From the NCBI RefSeq assembly GCF_001686985.1, contig NZ_CP015318.1, positions 680,001-744,000 of the forward strand: 64,000 nucleotides of DNA, written 5' to 3'. Source of the DNA: Mesorhizobium amorphae CCNWGS0123 (GTDB lineage Bacteria > Pseudomonadota > Alphaproteobacteria > Rhizobiales > Rhizobiaceae). The notes beneath the pieces are model-generated. The model was not told where the DNA came from, did no database searches, and worked only from the letters and a program-made list of their open reading frames with translations. Position 1 is the stretch's first letter. Every line of letters starts with the position of its first letter. The position numbers and the translations under genes were made by a program. Shown piece by piece: positions 51,062 through 60,589 of this stretch.

Positions 51062-53611
51062 TCAGAGATTTCGCAGCACCGGCGCCGCTTTGTGCCCCAG
51101 CACCCGCCAAGTTCCGGCAAGGCCGATGCCGACCGTGATGACCAGCGCAAAGCCTATGGTTGCCACCGCCACTTCCGGCATGAAATGCGATGGCAGGGTC
51201 ATTATGCGCGCGACGACGAACCACGCAGCGACCCCGCCAGCCGCCAAAGCGAAGACCGCGGTGGCAAGGCCGATCAGCATATATTCGAGCGAGAAGGCCG
51301 CTATCAGCGTTCGCCTGGTGGCACCCAGCGTCTTCAGCACCACAGCGTCGTGGATGCGGGCCCGGTTGCCGGCGGCGAGCGCGCCGGCCAGAACCAGCAC
51401 GGACGCAATCAACGCCACGCCGGCGGCGGCGCGGATGGCCGTTCCGAGCTGCGCCACCAGCCGGTTGACGATATCAAGCGCGTCCTTGACCCTCACCGTC
51501 GTCACCGCCGGGAAGGCGCGGGTGACGGCATTGAGCAGGCGGGCATCGTCCGCCGCCGACGCGTTCTTCTCGGTCAGCGTCGCCAACCAGCCATGCGGCG
51601 CACCTGCAAATGTGTTGGGCGAGAACACCATGACGAAATTGATGCCCATGGTTTCCCACTCGACCTGGCGGAAATTGGCGATCCTCGCTGTGACGTTGCG
51701 TCCCAGCACATTGACGGTGACAGTGTCGCCGAGCTTCAGCCCGATCTCCTTGCCTTCTTCGGCCGAGAACGACACCAGCGGCTCGCCGGCATAGTTTTGC
51801 GGCCACCATGAACCTTCCGTCAGCGTCGCGTTCGAGGGCTGGCGGTCGTCATAGGTCAGCCCGCGATCGCCGCGCAGCACCCAGGCGCCTTCCGCCGGCA
51901 CCTTGACTTTTTCGACATCGACGCCGTTCAGCGCCATCACCCGGCCGCGCAGCATCGGCACTTTGACCAGCGTTCCCTGCGGCGTCTGCCCGCCGACCAG
52001 CGCCGAGAAGGCATCGACGTCGCTGTTCTGGATGTCGACGAAGAAGAAGTTCGGCGCCCGTTCCGGCAGGCTGCCGGAAATCTGCCGCCTGAGATTGCCG
52101 TCGATCAGCGCCAGCGTCACCAGCAGTGTTAGCCCGAGGCCGAGCGACAGCACCACCGACGGCGTGAGTGCCCCCGGCCTATGGATGTTGCCGATGGCGA
52201 GCCTCAGCGCGACGGAGCGGACCCTCGGGCTTCTCTTGGCGATCCATTGCACCAGCGCGCCGACGAGGCGCAGCACCAGGAATGACACGACGGTGGCGCC
52301 GACGAAGATCGAGGCGATGCGGGGGTCGCCGGAAAACAGGATGGCCAAGGCCGCCAAAGCGAGCGCGATGCTGACCGCTGCCGCCACATAGGGCAGGCGC
52401 GGAAAGCCGCGGCTCTCGAAGCCCATCTCGCGAAACAGTGCCGTCGCCGGCACGTCGCGGGCGCGGCCGAGCGGCAGCAGCGCGAAAGCCAGCGTCACCA
52501 GCAGCCCGAACAGCGCCGCCATGGCAAGCGCGCCGGGATAGAAGCCGCCCTCCGCCGGCACCGGGATGACCGACTGAAGGGCCGCGCTCGCCGCGAACGG
52601 CATCAAGGCGCCGAGGATGAGGCCAAGCACGATGCCGAGACCGGCGATCAGCAGGATCTGCACCAGGTAGACGGCAAAGACGAAACCGCCCGAGGCGCCC
52701 AGACTCTTGAAGGTGGCGATGACGCCGCGCTTGCCGTCGAGATAGGCGCGCACCGCGTTCGCCACGCCGACGCCACCGACCACCAACGCCGTCAGCCCGA
52801 CCAGGGTCAGGAATTGCGAGAAGCGCTCGATGTTGGAGGACAGCGCGGGTGCCGCGTTGCTGCGCGTGCGGATCGACCAGCCGGCCTGCGGAAAGTCCGC
52901 TGCGGCCTGGTCCTGGATCGCCTTGATATCAGCCTCGCTGGCGCCGGCGGGCAGGCGGATCTTGTAGGCGTGCTCGACCAGGCTGCCAGGCTGGATCAGG
53001 CCGGATGCGGCAAGCCCTTCGGTCGACACCAGCAGCCGCGGCGCGAAGCCAAAACCGTCGGACACCGCATCCGGCTCGCTGGTGAGCCTGGCGCGCAGTT
53101 CGAATGTGGCGCTGCCGAGCTTCAGCCGGTCGCCGATCTTGAGGTTCAGCCGGTCGAACAGCAGGTCGGGTGCCACGGCGCCGAAGACGCCGGATTTCTC
53201 GCCGAACAGGTCCTGCCTCGATAGCTGCGGCTCGGTCTCCAGCGCGCCATAGAGCGGATAGGCGTCGTCGACCGCCTTGGCCTCGACCAGCGACTGGTCG
53301 GAGCCGTCCTCGAGCCGCGCCATCGAGCGCATGCTGGCGCTGTGCGAAACGGCGCCCAGCCGATCGACGAAACCACGTTCGTCCGGCGTCGCGTCGCGCT
53401 GGTTGAGCTGGAAGCGCAAATCGCCGCCAAGCAGCGTCTGGCCCTGATTGGCAACGCCGGCGGTAATTGCCTGCGCCACCGAATTGACGCCGCCGATTGC
53501 CGCGACGCCAAGCGCGATGCAGGCAAGGAAGATCAGGAAGCCCGACAGCCCGCCGCGCATTTCGCGCAGCGAGAAGCGGACCGCGAGCTTCAGCGTCTGC
53601 GATAGCGGCAT
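51062..53611 (-). CDS. FtsX-like ABC transporter permease (YbbP type)
   Basis: An 849-residue permease with the double-FtsX layout of YbbP: an N-terminal helix (about 22-44), a long periplasmic domain (about 50-260), three helices (about 268-380), further helices in the middle (about 400-500), a second periplasmic domain, and three C-terminal helices (about 720-830). It is translated from an ATG that shares a base with the stop codon of the ATPase gene (TGATG). Systems of this kind extract or move lipophilic compounds or lipoproteins; in Escherichia coli the set is associated with TesA. Confidence 0.88.
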   Translation of the reverse strand: MPLSQTLKLAVRFSLREMRGGLSGFLIFLACIALGVAAIGGVNSVAQAITAGVANQGQTLLGGDLRFQLNQRDATPDERGFVDRLGAVSHSASMRSMARLEDGSDQSLVEAKAVDDAYPLYGALETEPQLSRQDLFGEKSGVFGAVAPDLLFDRLNLKIGDRLKLGSATFELRARLTSEPDAVSDGFGFAPRLLVSTEGLAASGLIQPGSLVEHAYKIRLPAGASEADIKAIQDQAAADFPQAGWSIRTRSNAAPALSSNIERFSQFLTLVGLTALVVGGVGVANAVRAYLDGKRGVIATFKSLGASGGFVFAVYLVQILLIAGLGIVLGLILGALMPFAASAALQSVIPVPAEGGFYPGALAMAALFGLLVTLAFALLPLGRARDVPATALFREMGFESRGFPRLPYVAAAVSIALALAALAILFSGDPRIASIFVGATVVSFLVLRLVGALVQWIAKRSPRVRSVALRLAIGNIHRPGALTPSVVLSLGLGLTLLVTLALIDGNLRRQISGSLPERAPNFFFVDIQNSDVDAFSALVGGQTPQGTLVKVPMLRGRVMALNGVDVEKVKVPAEGAWVLRGDRGLTYDDRQPSNATLTEGSWWPQNYAGEPLVSFSAEEGKEIGLKLGDTVTVNVLGRNVTARIANFRQVEWETMGINFVMVFSPNTFAGAPHGWLATLTEKNASAADDARLLNAVTRAFPAVTTVRVKDALDIVNRLVAQLGTAIRAAAGVALIASVLVLAGALAAGNRARIHDAVVLKTLGATRRTLIAAFSLEYMLIGLATAVFALAAGGVAAWFVVARIMTLPSHFMPEVAVATIGFALVITVGIGLAGTWRVLGHKAAPVLRNL

Positions 53612-54309
53612 CAGGCCGTCACCTTCAGCGGCCTCGGTGTGTCCTCGATCCGTCCCGAGCGCATCGAGACCTGGCGCGAGCAGCGCGCCGCCAGCGCCGG
53701 ATCATGCGTGACCAGCACCAGCGTCATGCCGCGCTCGGCCGCCTTGGCGAACAGGAGGTCGGCGACCTGCCGCCCCGTCGCCTGGTCGAGATTGCCGGTC
53801 GGCTCGTCGGCGACCAGGATGCGCGGCGACGGCGCCAGAGCCCGTGCGATTGCCACGCGCTGCTGCTCGCCGCCGGACAATTCGCCGGGATAGTGGGTGA
53901 CGCGGTCGCTGAGGCCGACTGCCGCGAGTTCGCGTGCCGCCACACCGAACGGATCGGCATGGCCGGCGAGTTCGAGCGGCACCGCGACATTTTCGAGCGC
54001 CGTCATGTTCGGGATGAGATGGAAGGACTGGAAGACGATGCCAATGTTTCGCCCACGAAACGATGCGATCTGGTCCTCGCTTTTGCCGTTAAGCAGCTCG
54101 CCGGCGATTCGAACCGTGCCCGAATCGACCCTTTCCAACCCTGCCAGAACCATCAGCAGCGTCGACTTTCCGGAGCCTGACGGTCCGACGATGCCGGTTG
54201 CTTCGCCGGCGGCGACATCGAGGCTGACGCCCTTCAGCACATGGACCGAGGACGCGCCCTCACCGAGCGTCAGCGATACGTCTTTCAGCACGATGACGGC
54301 TTCTGTCAC
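53611..54309 (-). CDS. ABC transporter ATPase (YbbA/LolD type)
   Basis: A 232-residue ATPase of the MacB/LolD/YbbA group: Walker A GPSGSGKSTLLM (about 42-53), Q-loop VFQSFHLIPNMTALEN, signature LSGGEQQRVAIARAL, Walker B ILVADEPTGNLD and switch HDPALA. It pairs with the overlapping permease gene. The neighbouring divergent gene encodes the TesA-type esterase, as in many proteobacteria, supporting the YbbA assignment over LolD. Confidence 0.92.
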   Translation of the reverse strand: MTEAVIVLKDVSLTLGEGASSVHVLKGVSLDVAAGEATGIVGPSGSGKSTLLMVLAGLERVDSGTVRIAGELLNGKSEDQIASFRGRNIGIVFQSFHLIPNMTALENVAVPLELAGHADPFGVAARELAAVGLSDRVTHYPGELSGGEQQRVAIARALAPSPRILVADEPTGNLDQATGRQVADLLFAKAAERGMTLVLVTHDPALAARCSRQVSMRSGRIEDTPRPLKVTA

Positions 54310-54393
54310 AATGAAAGCGTCCTATATGGGATGGTATAGGGGACGAAGTTTGCCTTCGCCAAGAAATTGTTCCGCTCATATGGGGCCTGCCGC

Positions 54394-55038
54394 ATGGCTT
54401 TCAAACACACTCTTGCCGCAGCCCTCGTTCTTTTCGCCGCGATCAGCAGTGCGATTTCGTCGGCACGCGCCGAGACCTTCACCATCGTCGGATACGGCGA
54501 CAGCCTGATGGCGGGCTTCGGCCTTGGTCCCGGCGAAGGCTTTACCGACAGATTGCAGGCCGCGCTGCGCGCCAGGGGTCATGACGTGACGGTCGCCAAT
54601 GCCGGCGTTTCCGGCGATACGACAAGCGGCGGCCTGGCGCGGCTCGACTGGTCGGTGCCCGACGGCACACAACTGGTGATCCTCGAGCTCGGCGCCAACG
54701 ACATGCTGCGCGGCGTCTCGCCCGGCATCACCGAAAAGAACCTGGATGAGATGCTGGCCAGGCTCAAACAGCGCAAGATCGCCGTGCTTCTGGCCGGCAT
54801 GCGCGCCGCCCCCAATCTCGGCGCCGACTACCAGAACGCCTTCGACGCGATCTATCCGAAGCTGGCCGCGAAATACGGCGTTCCGCTCTACCCGTTCTTT
54901 CTGGACGGCGTCGCCGGCCATGCCGGGCTGCGGTTGGAGGACGGCCTGCATCCCAACGCCAAGGGTGTCGAAATGATGGTCGTGCGCATCCTGCCGACAG
55001 TCGAAAAGGCTATTGCCGGGGCGGGCGGCGCGTCATGA
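54394..55038 (+). CDS. tesA: GDSL-type esterase/lysophospholipase (TesA)
   Basis: A 214-residue periplasmic SGNH hydrolase. A signal peptide ends at about residue 26 (ARAE). The four blocks are present: block I GYGDSLMAG with nucleophile S37, block II Gly in NAGVSGDTT, block III GANDM, and block V DGLHPN with catalytic Asp and His. It hydrolyses acyl esters and thioesters. The ATG at 54394 is chosen by the signal peptide. It is divergent from the ABC ATPase gene, a conserved pairing. Confidence 0.93.
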   Translation: MAFKHTLAAALVLFAAISSAISSARAETFTIVGYGDSLMAGFGLGPGEGFTDRLQAALRARGHDVTVANAGVSGDTTSGGLARLDWSVPDGTQLVILELGANDMLRGVSPGITEKNLDEMLARLKQRKIAVLLAGMRAAPNLGADYQNAFDAIYPKLAAKYGVPLYPFFLDGVAGHAGLRLEDGLHPNAKGVEMMVVRILPTVEKAIAGAGGAS

Positions 55039-55155
55039 GGCCGAAAAGTCACGGTTGCCGCAAGGGAAACCGCGGAGCCAACAAACCGCTTGCCCCGTTT
55101 GAATATCGATGATTCGCTAGGGGCGTGAGTTCGATTCGAGGACAGGAGGCTTTCC

Positions 55156-55752
55156 ATGCCACGTCTTTTCACCGCCCTCGAAATTCCGCGTGATGCTGCC
55201 CTTTCGCTGTCCCTGCTCCGGGGCGGCCTGCCCGGAGCCCGCTGGATCGACGTCGAAAACTACCATCTGACGCTGCGCTTCATCGGCGATGTCGAGGGCC
55301 ACGTCGCCGACGAGATCGCCAACGCGCTCGACCGGGTCCATCGCCCGTCCTTCCCGATGGCCCTTACCGGCGTCGGCGCCTTCGGCCAGAAAAAGCCGCA
55401 TGCGGTATGGGCGGGCGTTTCGGCCTCTCCGGATCTTGCCGGCCTGCAAGCCGAAATCGACCGCATCTGCCAGCGGCTTGGCCTTGCGGCCGACCCACGC
55501 AAATTCACGCCGCATGTGACGTTGGCGCGCTTGCGCAATTCGAGCCCGCTCGACGTCGCCCAATATCTTTCGGCGCGCGGCAATTTTTCGACGCTGCCGT
55601 TCCGCGTTGGCCGCTTCGTCTTGATGTCGTCGCGCGATTCGGTCGGCGGCGGCCCCTATATCGTCGAGGAAGCCTGGCCGCTGTCGGGCGCCGAGACGCG
55701 CGCTGCCAGCCGTGCCGCCAGCGCTTCCGACGCCTCGCGGATCATGCGGTAG
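55156..55752 (+). CDS. thpR: RNA 2',3'-cyclic phosphodiesterase ThpR
   Basis: A 198-residue 2H-phosphoesterase, formerly called RNA ligase LigT. The two catalytic HxTx motifs are H37-L-T-L (NYHLTLRFIGD) and H120-V-T-L (TPHVTLARL). The enzyme opens 2',3'-cyclic phosphates on RNA. The family normally ends soon after YIVEEAWPL; here the frame continues 22 residues ([13 protein letters not shown]...). The last 97 bp lie opposite the end of the phosphatase gene. GGACAGGAGG precedes the ATG. Confidence 0.92.
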   Translation: MPRLFTALEIPRDAALSLSLLRGGLPGARWIDVENYHLTLRFIGDVEGHVADEIANALDRVHRPSFPMALTGVGAFGQKKPHAVWAGVSASPDLAGLQAEIDRICQRLGLAADPRKFTPHVTLARLRNSSPLDVAQYLSARGNFSTLPFRVGRFVLMSSRDSVGGGPYIVEEAWPLSGAETRAASRAASASDASRIMR

Positions 55753-56174
55753 ACGGTCGCGAACGCCTCCGGCCCGTCATAGTAAGGGTCCGGCACATCG
55801 CGACCGCTTCCGCCCGCAAACTCCAGGTAAAGATGGATGCGGTCGTGCACGGCGGCTGGCGCCAGCGCCTTCAGGTCGCGGACATTCTGCCGGTCCATCC
55901 CCAGGATCAGGTCGAAACGGGAAAAATCCTCCGGCCTGACCTTGCGCGCTGTCTGTCCGGAAATGTCGATACCGTGGCGGGCGGCGATCGCGATCGAGCG
56001 TGGGTCGGGGGCCGAGCCCACCTCCCAGCCGCCGGTCGCGGCTGAATCGAGCACCATATCCAGGCCCCCTGCGCGCTCGGCCCAGACGGCGCGAAAAACG
56101 CCCTCGGCCAGTGGCGAGCGGCAGATATTGCCGAGGCAGACGAACAGAATGGATTTTATGGGCTTTGCGCTCAT
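55656..56174 (-). CDS. Low-molecular-weight protein-tyrosine phosphatase
   Basis: A 172-residue phosphatase. The P-loop CLGNICRS has the nucleophile C13 and R19, and the general-acid loop is DVPDPYYDG. It dephosphorylates tyrosine residues of cytosolic proteins, often in polysaccharide control. The ATG at 56174 gives [15 protein letters not shown], the family start. Its final 32 or so residues are encoded opposite the end of thpR, so one of the two proteins, or both, has a relaxed tail. Confidence 0.92.
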   Translation of the reverse strand: MSAKPIKSILFVCLGNICRSPLAEGVFRAVWAERAGGLDMVLDSAATGGWEVGSAPDPRSIAIAARHGIDISGQTARKVRPEDFSRFDLILGMDRQNVRDLKALAPAAVHDRIHLYLEFAGGSGRDVPDPYYDGPEAFATVYRMIREASEALAARLAARVSAPDSGQASSTI

Positions 56175-56281
56175 CGATCCGGCGCTATTTTTGTGCATCT
56201 CGCTGTCCCAAAACCGCGACGCACTTTTGGGCGACATGCATTATGGTGAGGGTCATTTTTCGAATAGCACAGGAATCCGAC

Positions 56282-56578
56282 ATGACGAGAGAGAAACTGG
56301 GCAAGGACGCTATCGCTGCTGCCCTTGCTGAACTGGGCGGCTGGTCGCTGGCTGCCGACGGCGCTTCGATCAAGCGCAGCTTCGTCTTCAAGAACTTCTC
56401 CGAGGCCTTCGCCTTCATGACCCGCGTCGCGCTGGCGGCGGAAAAGATGGATCATCATCCGGACTGGTCGAACGTCTACAAGACCGTCGACGTCACGCTG
56501 AACACGCACGATGCCGGCGGCGTGACCGCACTCGATATCGAGCTGGCGAAGAAGATGAACCGCTATTTCGGCGGCTGA
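56282..56578 (+). CDS. phhB: Pterin-4a-carbinolamine dehydratase
   Basis: A 98-residue enzyme that recycles the pterin cofactor of aromatic amino-acid hydroxylases. The active-site motif [21 protein letters not shown] and [14 protein letters not shown] are intact. The length is typical. No phenylalanine hydroxylase gene is in the window. The next gene follows after 117 bp in the same direction. Confidence 0.94.
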   Translation: MTREKLGKDAIAAALAELGGWSLAADGASIKRSFVFKNFSEAFAFMTRVALAAEKMDHHPDWSNVYKTVDVTLNTHDAGGVTALDIELAKKMNRYFGG

Positions 56579-56695
56579 GTGACGCCCCGCGATGCCAAAT
56601 CGGCGCCGGCATCTTGCAGCGGGGGTCGGCTTTCACCACATTTTTGCTCGCAGCCGCGCGTTGAACGATACGCAGCCGCCTGCAAGGAGAGATTG

Positions 56696-57058
56696 ATGGC
56701 GCAAGATTCCGGTTTTGATTTCTTCGGCTTTGGCGACAAGCTTGCCGGCGAGCGTGAGGTGCGCGAGAAGTTCTGGCGCACCGCCAAGAAGGCTGCCCGG
56801 CAGATCCCGTTTATGGAGGACGTGGTGGCAGCCTATTACTGCACCATGGACAAGAACACGCCGCTGCGCGCCAAGGGCATCCTGGTGGCGGCACTCGGCT
56901 ACTTCGTGCTGCCGGTGGACTTCATCCCCGATTTCGTCCTGGGCCTCGGCTTCACCGACGATATCGCCGTGCTGACGGCCGCGATCACCACCGTCAGCGC
57001 CCACATTACACCGGCGCACCGGCAGGCCGCCAAGCAGGCGATTGCCGACAAGAGCTGA
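56696..57058 (+). CDS. DUF1232 (YkvA-family) membrane protein
   Basis: A 120-residue protein of the YkvA/DUF1232 family. The conserved core is PLRAKGILVAALGYFVLPVDFIPDFVLGLGFTDDIAVL (about 55-92, described in parts here), a membrane-associated helical hairpin with the DFIPD motif. Function unknown. AAGGAGAG lies at the right distance from the ATG at 56696 and decides the start; an open frame upstream is noise. Confidence 0.85.
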   Translation: MAQDSGFDFFGFGDKLAGEREVREKFWRTAKKAARQIPFMEDVVAAYYCTMDKNTPLRAKGILVAALGYFVLPVDFIPDFVLGLGFTDDIAVLTAAITTVSAHITPAHRQAAKQAIADKS

Positions 57059-57309
57059 GCCGGCACAGCGCACGCAGGGGTGGTTTGAAAAGACAAACTC
57101 TTGCCGCTTTCGTGGCCTCCAAGTCGAGACAGGGACGTCGCGCTGCTGCTTTTCGAGCGGCAGTGCGGTGATGGCGGCGGTTTCCTGGGGTGTGGGTCCT
57201 TTTCTTGAGGAAAATTCACCGTTTGGTAACCCAGATTAAATCAAAATGAAGCGACGGGCAGGACGCCAGACCGGCCTGCCGCCGCACCAGTTGGAATACG
57301 GGAAAAACG

Positions 57310-57813
57310 ATGCGCGGATTGATTGCTACAGTTTCCAGCCTGGTCCTGGTGGCCCTGGCCGCGCCGGCGCTGGCGCAGTCGGCGACCAAGATCGGCCAGC
57401 ACAATGCCTGGGGCACCTACAGCTACCAGGCATCCGGCGGCAAGGTCTGCTACGTGCTCACCGTGCCGACCGACAAGCAGCCACCGACGCTCGACCATGG
57501 CGACATGTTCTTCTTCGTCAGCCAGCGGCCGGGGCAGCAAGTCTCCTACGAGCCGCAATTCATCGCCGGCTACAATTTCCAGGAAGGCTCCAAGGCCACC
57601 GTCACCATCGACAAGAAATCCTTCTCGATGTTCACCCGCGGCAAGTCGGCCTGGGTCGAGAACGCCGCCGAGGAGCCGGTGCTGATCGCCGCCATGAAGA
57701 CCGGCACCGACATGAAAGTGTCGGCCAAGTCCGGCCGCGGCAACACCACCACCTATGTCTTCTCGTTGAAGGGCATCTCGGCCGCACTGGCCTCGATCGC
57801 CAAGTGCAAATAA
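57310..57813 (+). CDS. Invasion-associated locus B (IalB) family protein
   Basis: A 167-residue exported protein. A signal peptide ends at about residue 22 (ALAQS). The mature part begins IGQHNAWGTYSYQASGGKVCYVLT and has the two cysteines (KVCY and the C-terminal AKCK) and central strands of the IalB family, first described in Bartonella but widespread in Rhizobiales, where a role in envelope stress is suspected. The upstream 251 bp hold no gene. A RIME-like element follows the stop codon. Confidence 0.85.
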   Translation: MRGLIATVSSLVLVALAAPALAQSATKIGQHNAWGTYSYQASGGKVCYVLTVPTDKQPPTLDHGDMFFFVSQRPGQQVSYEPQFIAGYNFQEGSKATVTIDKKSFSMFTRGKSAWVENAAEEPVLIAAMKTGTDMKVSAKSGRGNTTTYVFSLKGISAALASIAKCK

Positions 57814-57830
57814 GGCTCGCCTAGCGCGAC

Positions 57831-57994
57831 TCCCCTTCTCCCCTTGTGGGAGAAGGTGTCGCCGAAGGCGACGGATGAGGGGTGTTCCAGCTTGGCGATA
57901 CGGTGGAAATCGCCGCCGCCTCGTTTCCGTCACGCACCCCTCATCCGTCTCGGCGCTGGCGCGCCGATCCACCTTCTCCCACAAGGGGAGAAGG
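57831..57994. repeat. RIME-like paired palindromes
   Basis: The left half (57831-57888) and right half (57933-57994) are inverted relatives, with stems CCTTCTCCC..GGGAGAAGG, an inner TCGCCGAAGGCGA hairpin and CGGATGAGGGGTG. It is the same family as 48410-48575. Confidence 0.85.
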
Positions 57995-58101
57995 TAAGAC
58001 GGCTCCCCTGCATGACTCCGCCCGCAACCTGTGCTATGCGCCGCGCTTCATTTCGGGCACGATGCTGAAATCGGCCGCAAACCGCTTATATTGGCGCTAC
58101 C

Positions 58102-59334
58102 ATGACCCTTTCGTTCGATCTGACCGCCGACGGCGCCCGTGACGCGTTGCGCGCCCGCGCCGCGCCCGAAAAGCCGACGCTGATCGGCCTGACCCGCGCC
58201 GAGCTCGGTGCTGCCATGGTCGAAGCCGGCATCGTGCCGGAGCGCCAGGCAAAGATGCGCGCCCAGCAGCTCTGGCACTGGATGTATGTACGCGGCGTTT
58301 CCGACTTTGCCGGTATGTTCAATATTTCCAAGGACCTGCGCGCCGAACTCGACAAGCATTTCACCGTGGCGCGGCCCGAGATCGTCGAGGAGCAGATTTC
58401 CGCCGACGGCACCCGCAAATGGCTGTTCCGCTTTCCGCCGCGCGGCGCTGGCCGGCCGGTCGAGATCGAAACCGTCTACATCCCCGAAGAGGGCCGCGGC
58501 ACGCTCTGCATCTCCTCGCAGGTCGGCTGCACGCTGACCTGCTCCTTCTGCCACACCGGCACGCAGAAACTGGTGCGCAACCTGACGGTCGAGGAAATCC
58601 TCGCCCAGTTGCTCACCGCCCGCGACCGGCTCGGCGATTTCCCCGACCGCGATACGCCGGACGGTGCCATCGTGCCGGCCGAGGGCAGAAAAGTCTCCAA
58701 CATCGTCATGATGGGCATGGGCGAGCCGCTCTACAATTTCGAGGCGGTGAAGAAGGCGCTGTTGATCGCTTCCGACGGCGACGGACTTTCCCTGTCGAAA
58801 AGGCGCATCACGCTGTCGACCTCCGGCGTCGTGCCCGAAATCTTCCGCACCGGCGAGGAGATCGGCGTCATGCTGGCGATCTCGCTGCATGCCACCAATG
58901 ACGATCTGCGCGACCTGTTGGTGCCGATCAACAAGAAGTATCCGCTGAAGGAATTGATCGCCGCCTGCCGCGCCTATCCTGGCCTGTCCAACGCCAAGCG
59001 CATCACCTTCGAATATGTGATGCTGAAGGACGTCAATGATTCCATCGACGACGCCAAGGGGCTGATCAAGCTGCTCAAGGGCATCCCGGCCAAGATCAAT
59101 CTGATCCCGTTCAACCCGTGGCCGGGCACCAACTATCAGTGCTCCGACTGGGAGACGATCGAGAAGTTCGCCGACTACATCAACAATGCCGGCTACGCCT
59201 CGCCGATCCGCACCCCGCGCGGCCGCGACATCCTCGCCGCCTGCGGCCAGCTGAAGTCGGAATCGGAGCGCATGCGCAAAGTCGACCGCCTCGCGCTGGA
59301 AGCCATGATGATCGCGGGGCACGGCGAGGCGTGA
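58102..59334 (+). CDS. rlmN: 23S rRNA/tRNA adenine-C2 methyltransferase
   Basis: RlmN methylates C2 of A2503 in 23S rRNA and A37 in some tRNAs by a radical-SAM, ping-pong mechanism. The 410-residue protein has C143-x3-C147-x2-C150 ([12 protein letters not shown]) for the [4Fe-4S] cluster, GMGEPLYN, and a C-terminal cysteine (AACGQLKSE) that serves as the resolving or methyl-carrying pair. Two overlapping bases with a GTG start (GTGA) couple it to the following membrane protein gene. Confidence 0.96.
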   Translation: MTLSFDLTADGARDALRARAAPEKPTLIGLTRAELGAAMVEAGIVPERQAKMRAQQLWHWMYVRGVSDFAGMFNISKDLRAELDKHFTVARPEIVEEQISADGTRKWLFRFPPRGAGRPVEIETVYIPEEGRGTLCISSQVGCTLTCSFCHTGTQKLVRNLTVEEILAQLLTARDRLGDFPDRDTPDGAIVPAEGRKVSNIVMMGMGEPLYNFEAVKKALLIASDGDGLSLSKRRITLSTSGVVPEIFRTGEEIGVMLAISLHATNDDLRDLLVPINKKYPLKELIAACRAYPGLSNAKRITFEYVMLKDVNDSIDDAKGLIKLLKGIPAKINLIPFNPWPGTNYQCSDWETIEKFADYINNAGYASPIRTPRGRDILAACGQLKSESERMRKVDRLALEAMMIAGHGEA

Positions 59335-59810
59335 GCCGTCTTCTCGCCTATCTCGTCCGCTTCGCCGTCATACTGATCGGCTATGTCGTCGCCTCGCTGG
59401 CGGCGAGCGCCTTCCTCAACATCCTGTTCCTGGCTTCGCTCGGCTATTCGCCGGACCAGACCCACCCGACGGCGACCGCCTCGCTCTATTTCTCTATTCC
59501 GTTCGTGGCGCTGTTCGTCGCCTATTTCGGCTTCATGCCGGCGGCGATCGTCATCCTGATTTCCGAAATCCTCGGGCGGCGCGACTGGCTGTTCTACGCG
59601 CTTGCCGGCGGCGTGGTTGCCGCGGTCTTCCTCGGCTTTGTCCATCAGAACGCCGACGCCGATTTCGACGTCACCGACCCCCGTGCCATCGCTGCCGTGA
59701 TCGGCTGCGGCATGGTCGGTGGCATCTTCTATTGGCTCGCCGCCGGCCGCTGGGCCGGAAGCTGGTGGAAAAGCGAAGCGCCTATTTCGCCTGGGCCGTC
59801 AGGATCTTGA
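59331..59810 (+). CDS. Membrane protein of unknown function
   Basis: A 159-residue integral membrane protein with about four helices ([78 protein letters not shown], shortened here). I do not recognise its family. The GTG start overlaps the rlmN stop by 4 bp, so it is translated together with rlmN. The 3' end overlaps the convergent lysE-type gene by 29 bp. Confidence 0.7.
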   Translation: MSRLLAYLVRFAVILIGYVVASLAASAFLNILFLASLGYSPDQTHPTATASLYFSIPFVALFVAYFGFMPAAIVILISEILGRRDWLFYALAGGVVAAVFLGFVHQNADADFDVTDPRAIAAVIGCGMVGGIFYWLAAGRWAGSWWKSEAPISPGPSGS

Positions 59811-60423
59811 GCGCGAAGGCCGAGAACACGCCGGCAAACAGATAGTCGACCACCCGCGTGACGCGCGGGCTGGCCTTCATCGCCGCCGAGAACTTTTCCG
59901 CAGCAAACACCATCGGCGCCGTCACCGGGATCGACAGCACGATGAACACCGCACCAAGGAAGAACAGCTTGCCCGGTGCGTTCGGATCGTGCGCCGAGAC
60001 GAACTGCGGCAGGAAGGTCATGAAGAACAGGATGATCTTCGGGTTGAGCAGATTGACGCCGAGCCCAGCCGCCCAACTGCGGAACAGCGATATCTCAGGC
60101 CCGCTCTTCTTCTCCGGCGAAAACGCCGAGCCCTTGGCCAGCGCCTGCCAGGCCAGGAACACCAGATAGCCGGCGCCAAAAATCTTCAGCACGAAGAAGG
60201 CCATCGGCGAGGCGACGATCAGCGCCGAAATGCCGACCACCACCAGCGTGGTGTGGATCAGCGTGCCGCACAGCGCCCCCGCCATCGAGGCAAAGCCGGT
60301 GGCGCGGCCCTGGCTCAGTGTCCGCGAGACGAACAGCGTCATGTCGGGCCCCGGCGTGATCGCCAGGATGACGGTGGCGATGGCAAACTGGATCAGCGTC
60401 GTGGTGTCGGGAATGAAGGACAT
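59782..60423 (-). CDS. LysE/RhtB-family amino-acid exporter
   Basis: A 213-residue exporter with six hydrophobic segments. Family motifs are ATVILAITPGPDMTLFVSRTLSQG near the start, NLLNPKIILFFMTFLPQF in the middle, and a basic C-terminal half. The ATG at 60423 is the family start. It is the intact relative of the broken lysE gene at 12.4 kb. It is divergent from argG. The exported amino acid is unknown. Confidence 0.9.
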   Translation of the reverse strand: MSFIPDTTTLIQFAIATVILAITPGPDMTLFVSRTLSQGRATGFASMAGALCGTLIHTTLVVVGISALIVASPMAFFVLKIFGAGYLVFLAWQALAKGSAFSPEKKSGPEISLFRSWAAGLGVNLLNPKIILFFMTFLPQFVSAHDPNAPGKLFFLGAVFIVLSIPVTAPMVFAAEKFSAAMKASPRVTRVVDYLFAGVFSAFALKILTAQAK

Positions 60424-60589
60424 GGCCGTTCTCAAGGCAGCAAAAGACGGCGCAGCCATAACGCAAGTGTCTTGCCCTTGCCAGCTTCTGGCTGATCCGG
60501 CGTCTGGTCCAGCCACCGTTCGTCTCTTGCGCAGGCCGGAAACGCCGTGATACCTCGCCGGCCGAGAACTCCTGTCGCGGAACCGCCAA

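Noticed and set aside
55115..55140. GAGTTCGATTCGAGG as a possible tRNA fragment
   Set aside because: The stem bases do not pair and it lies directly in the thpR leader.
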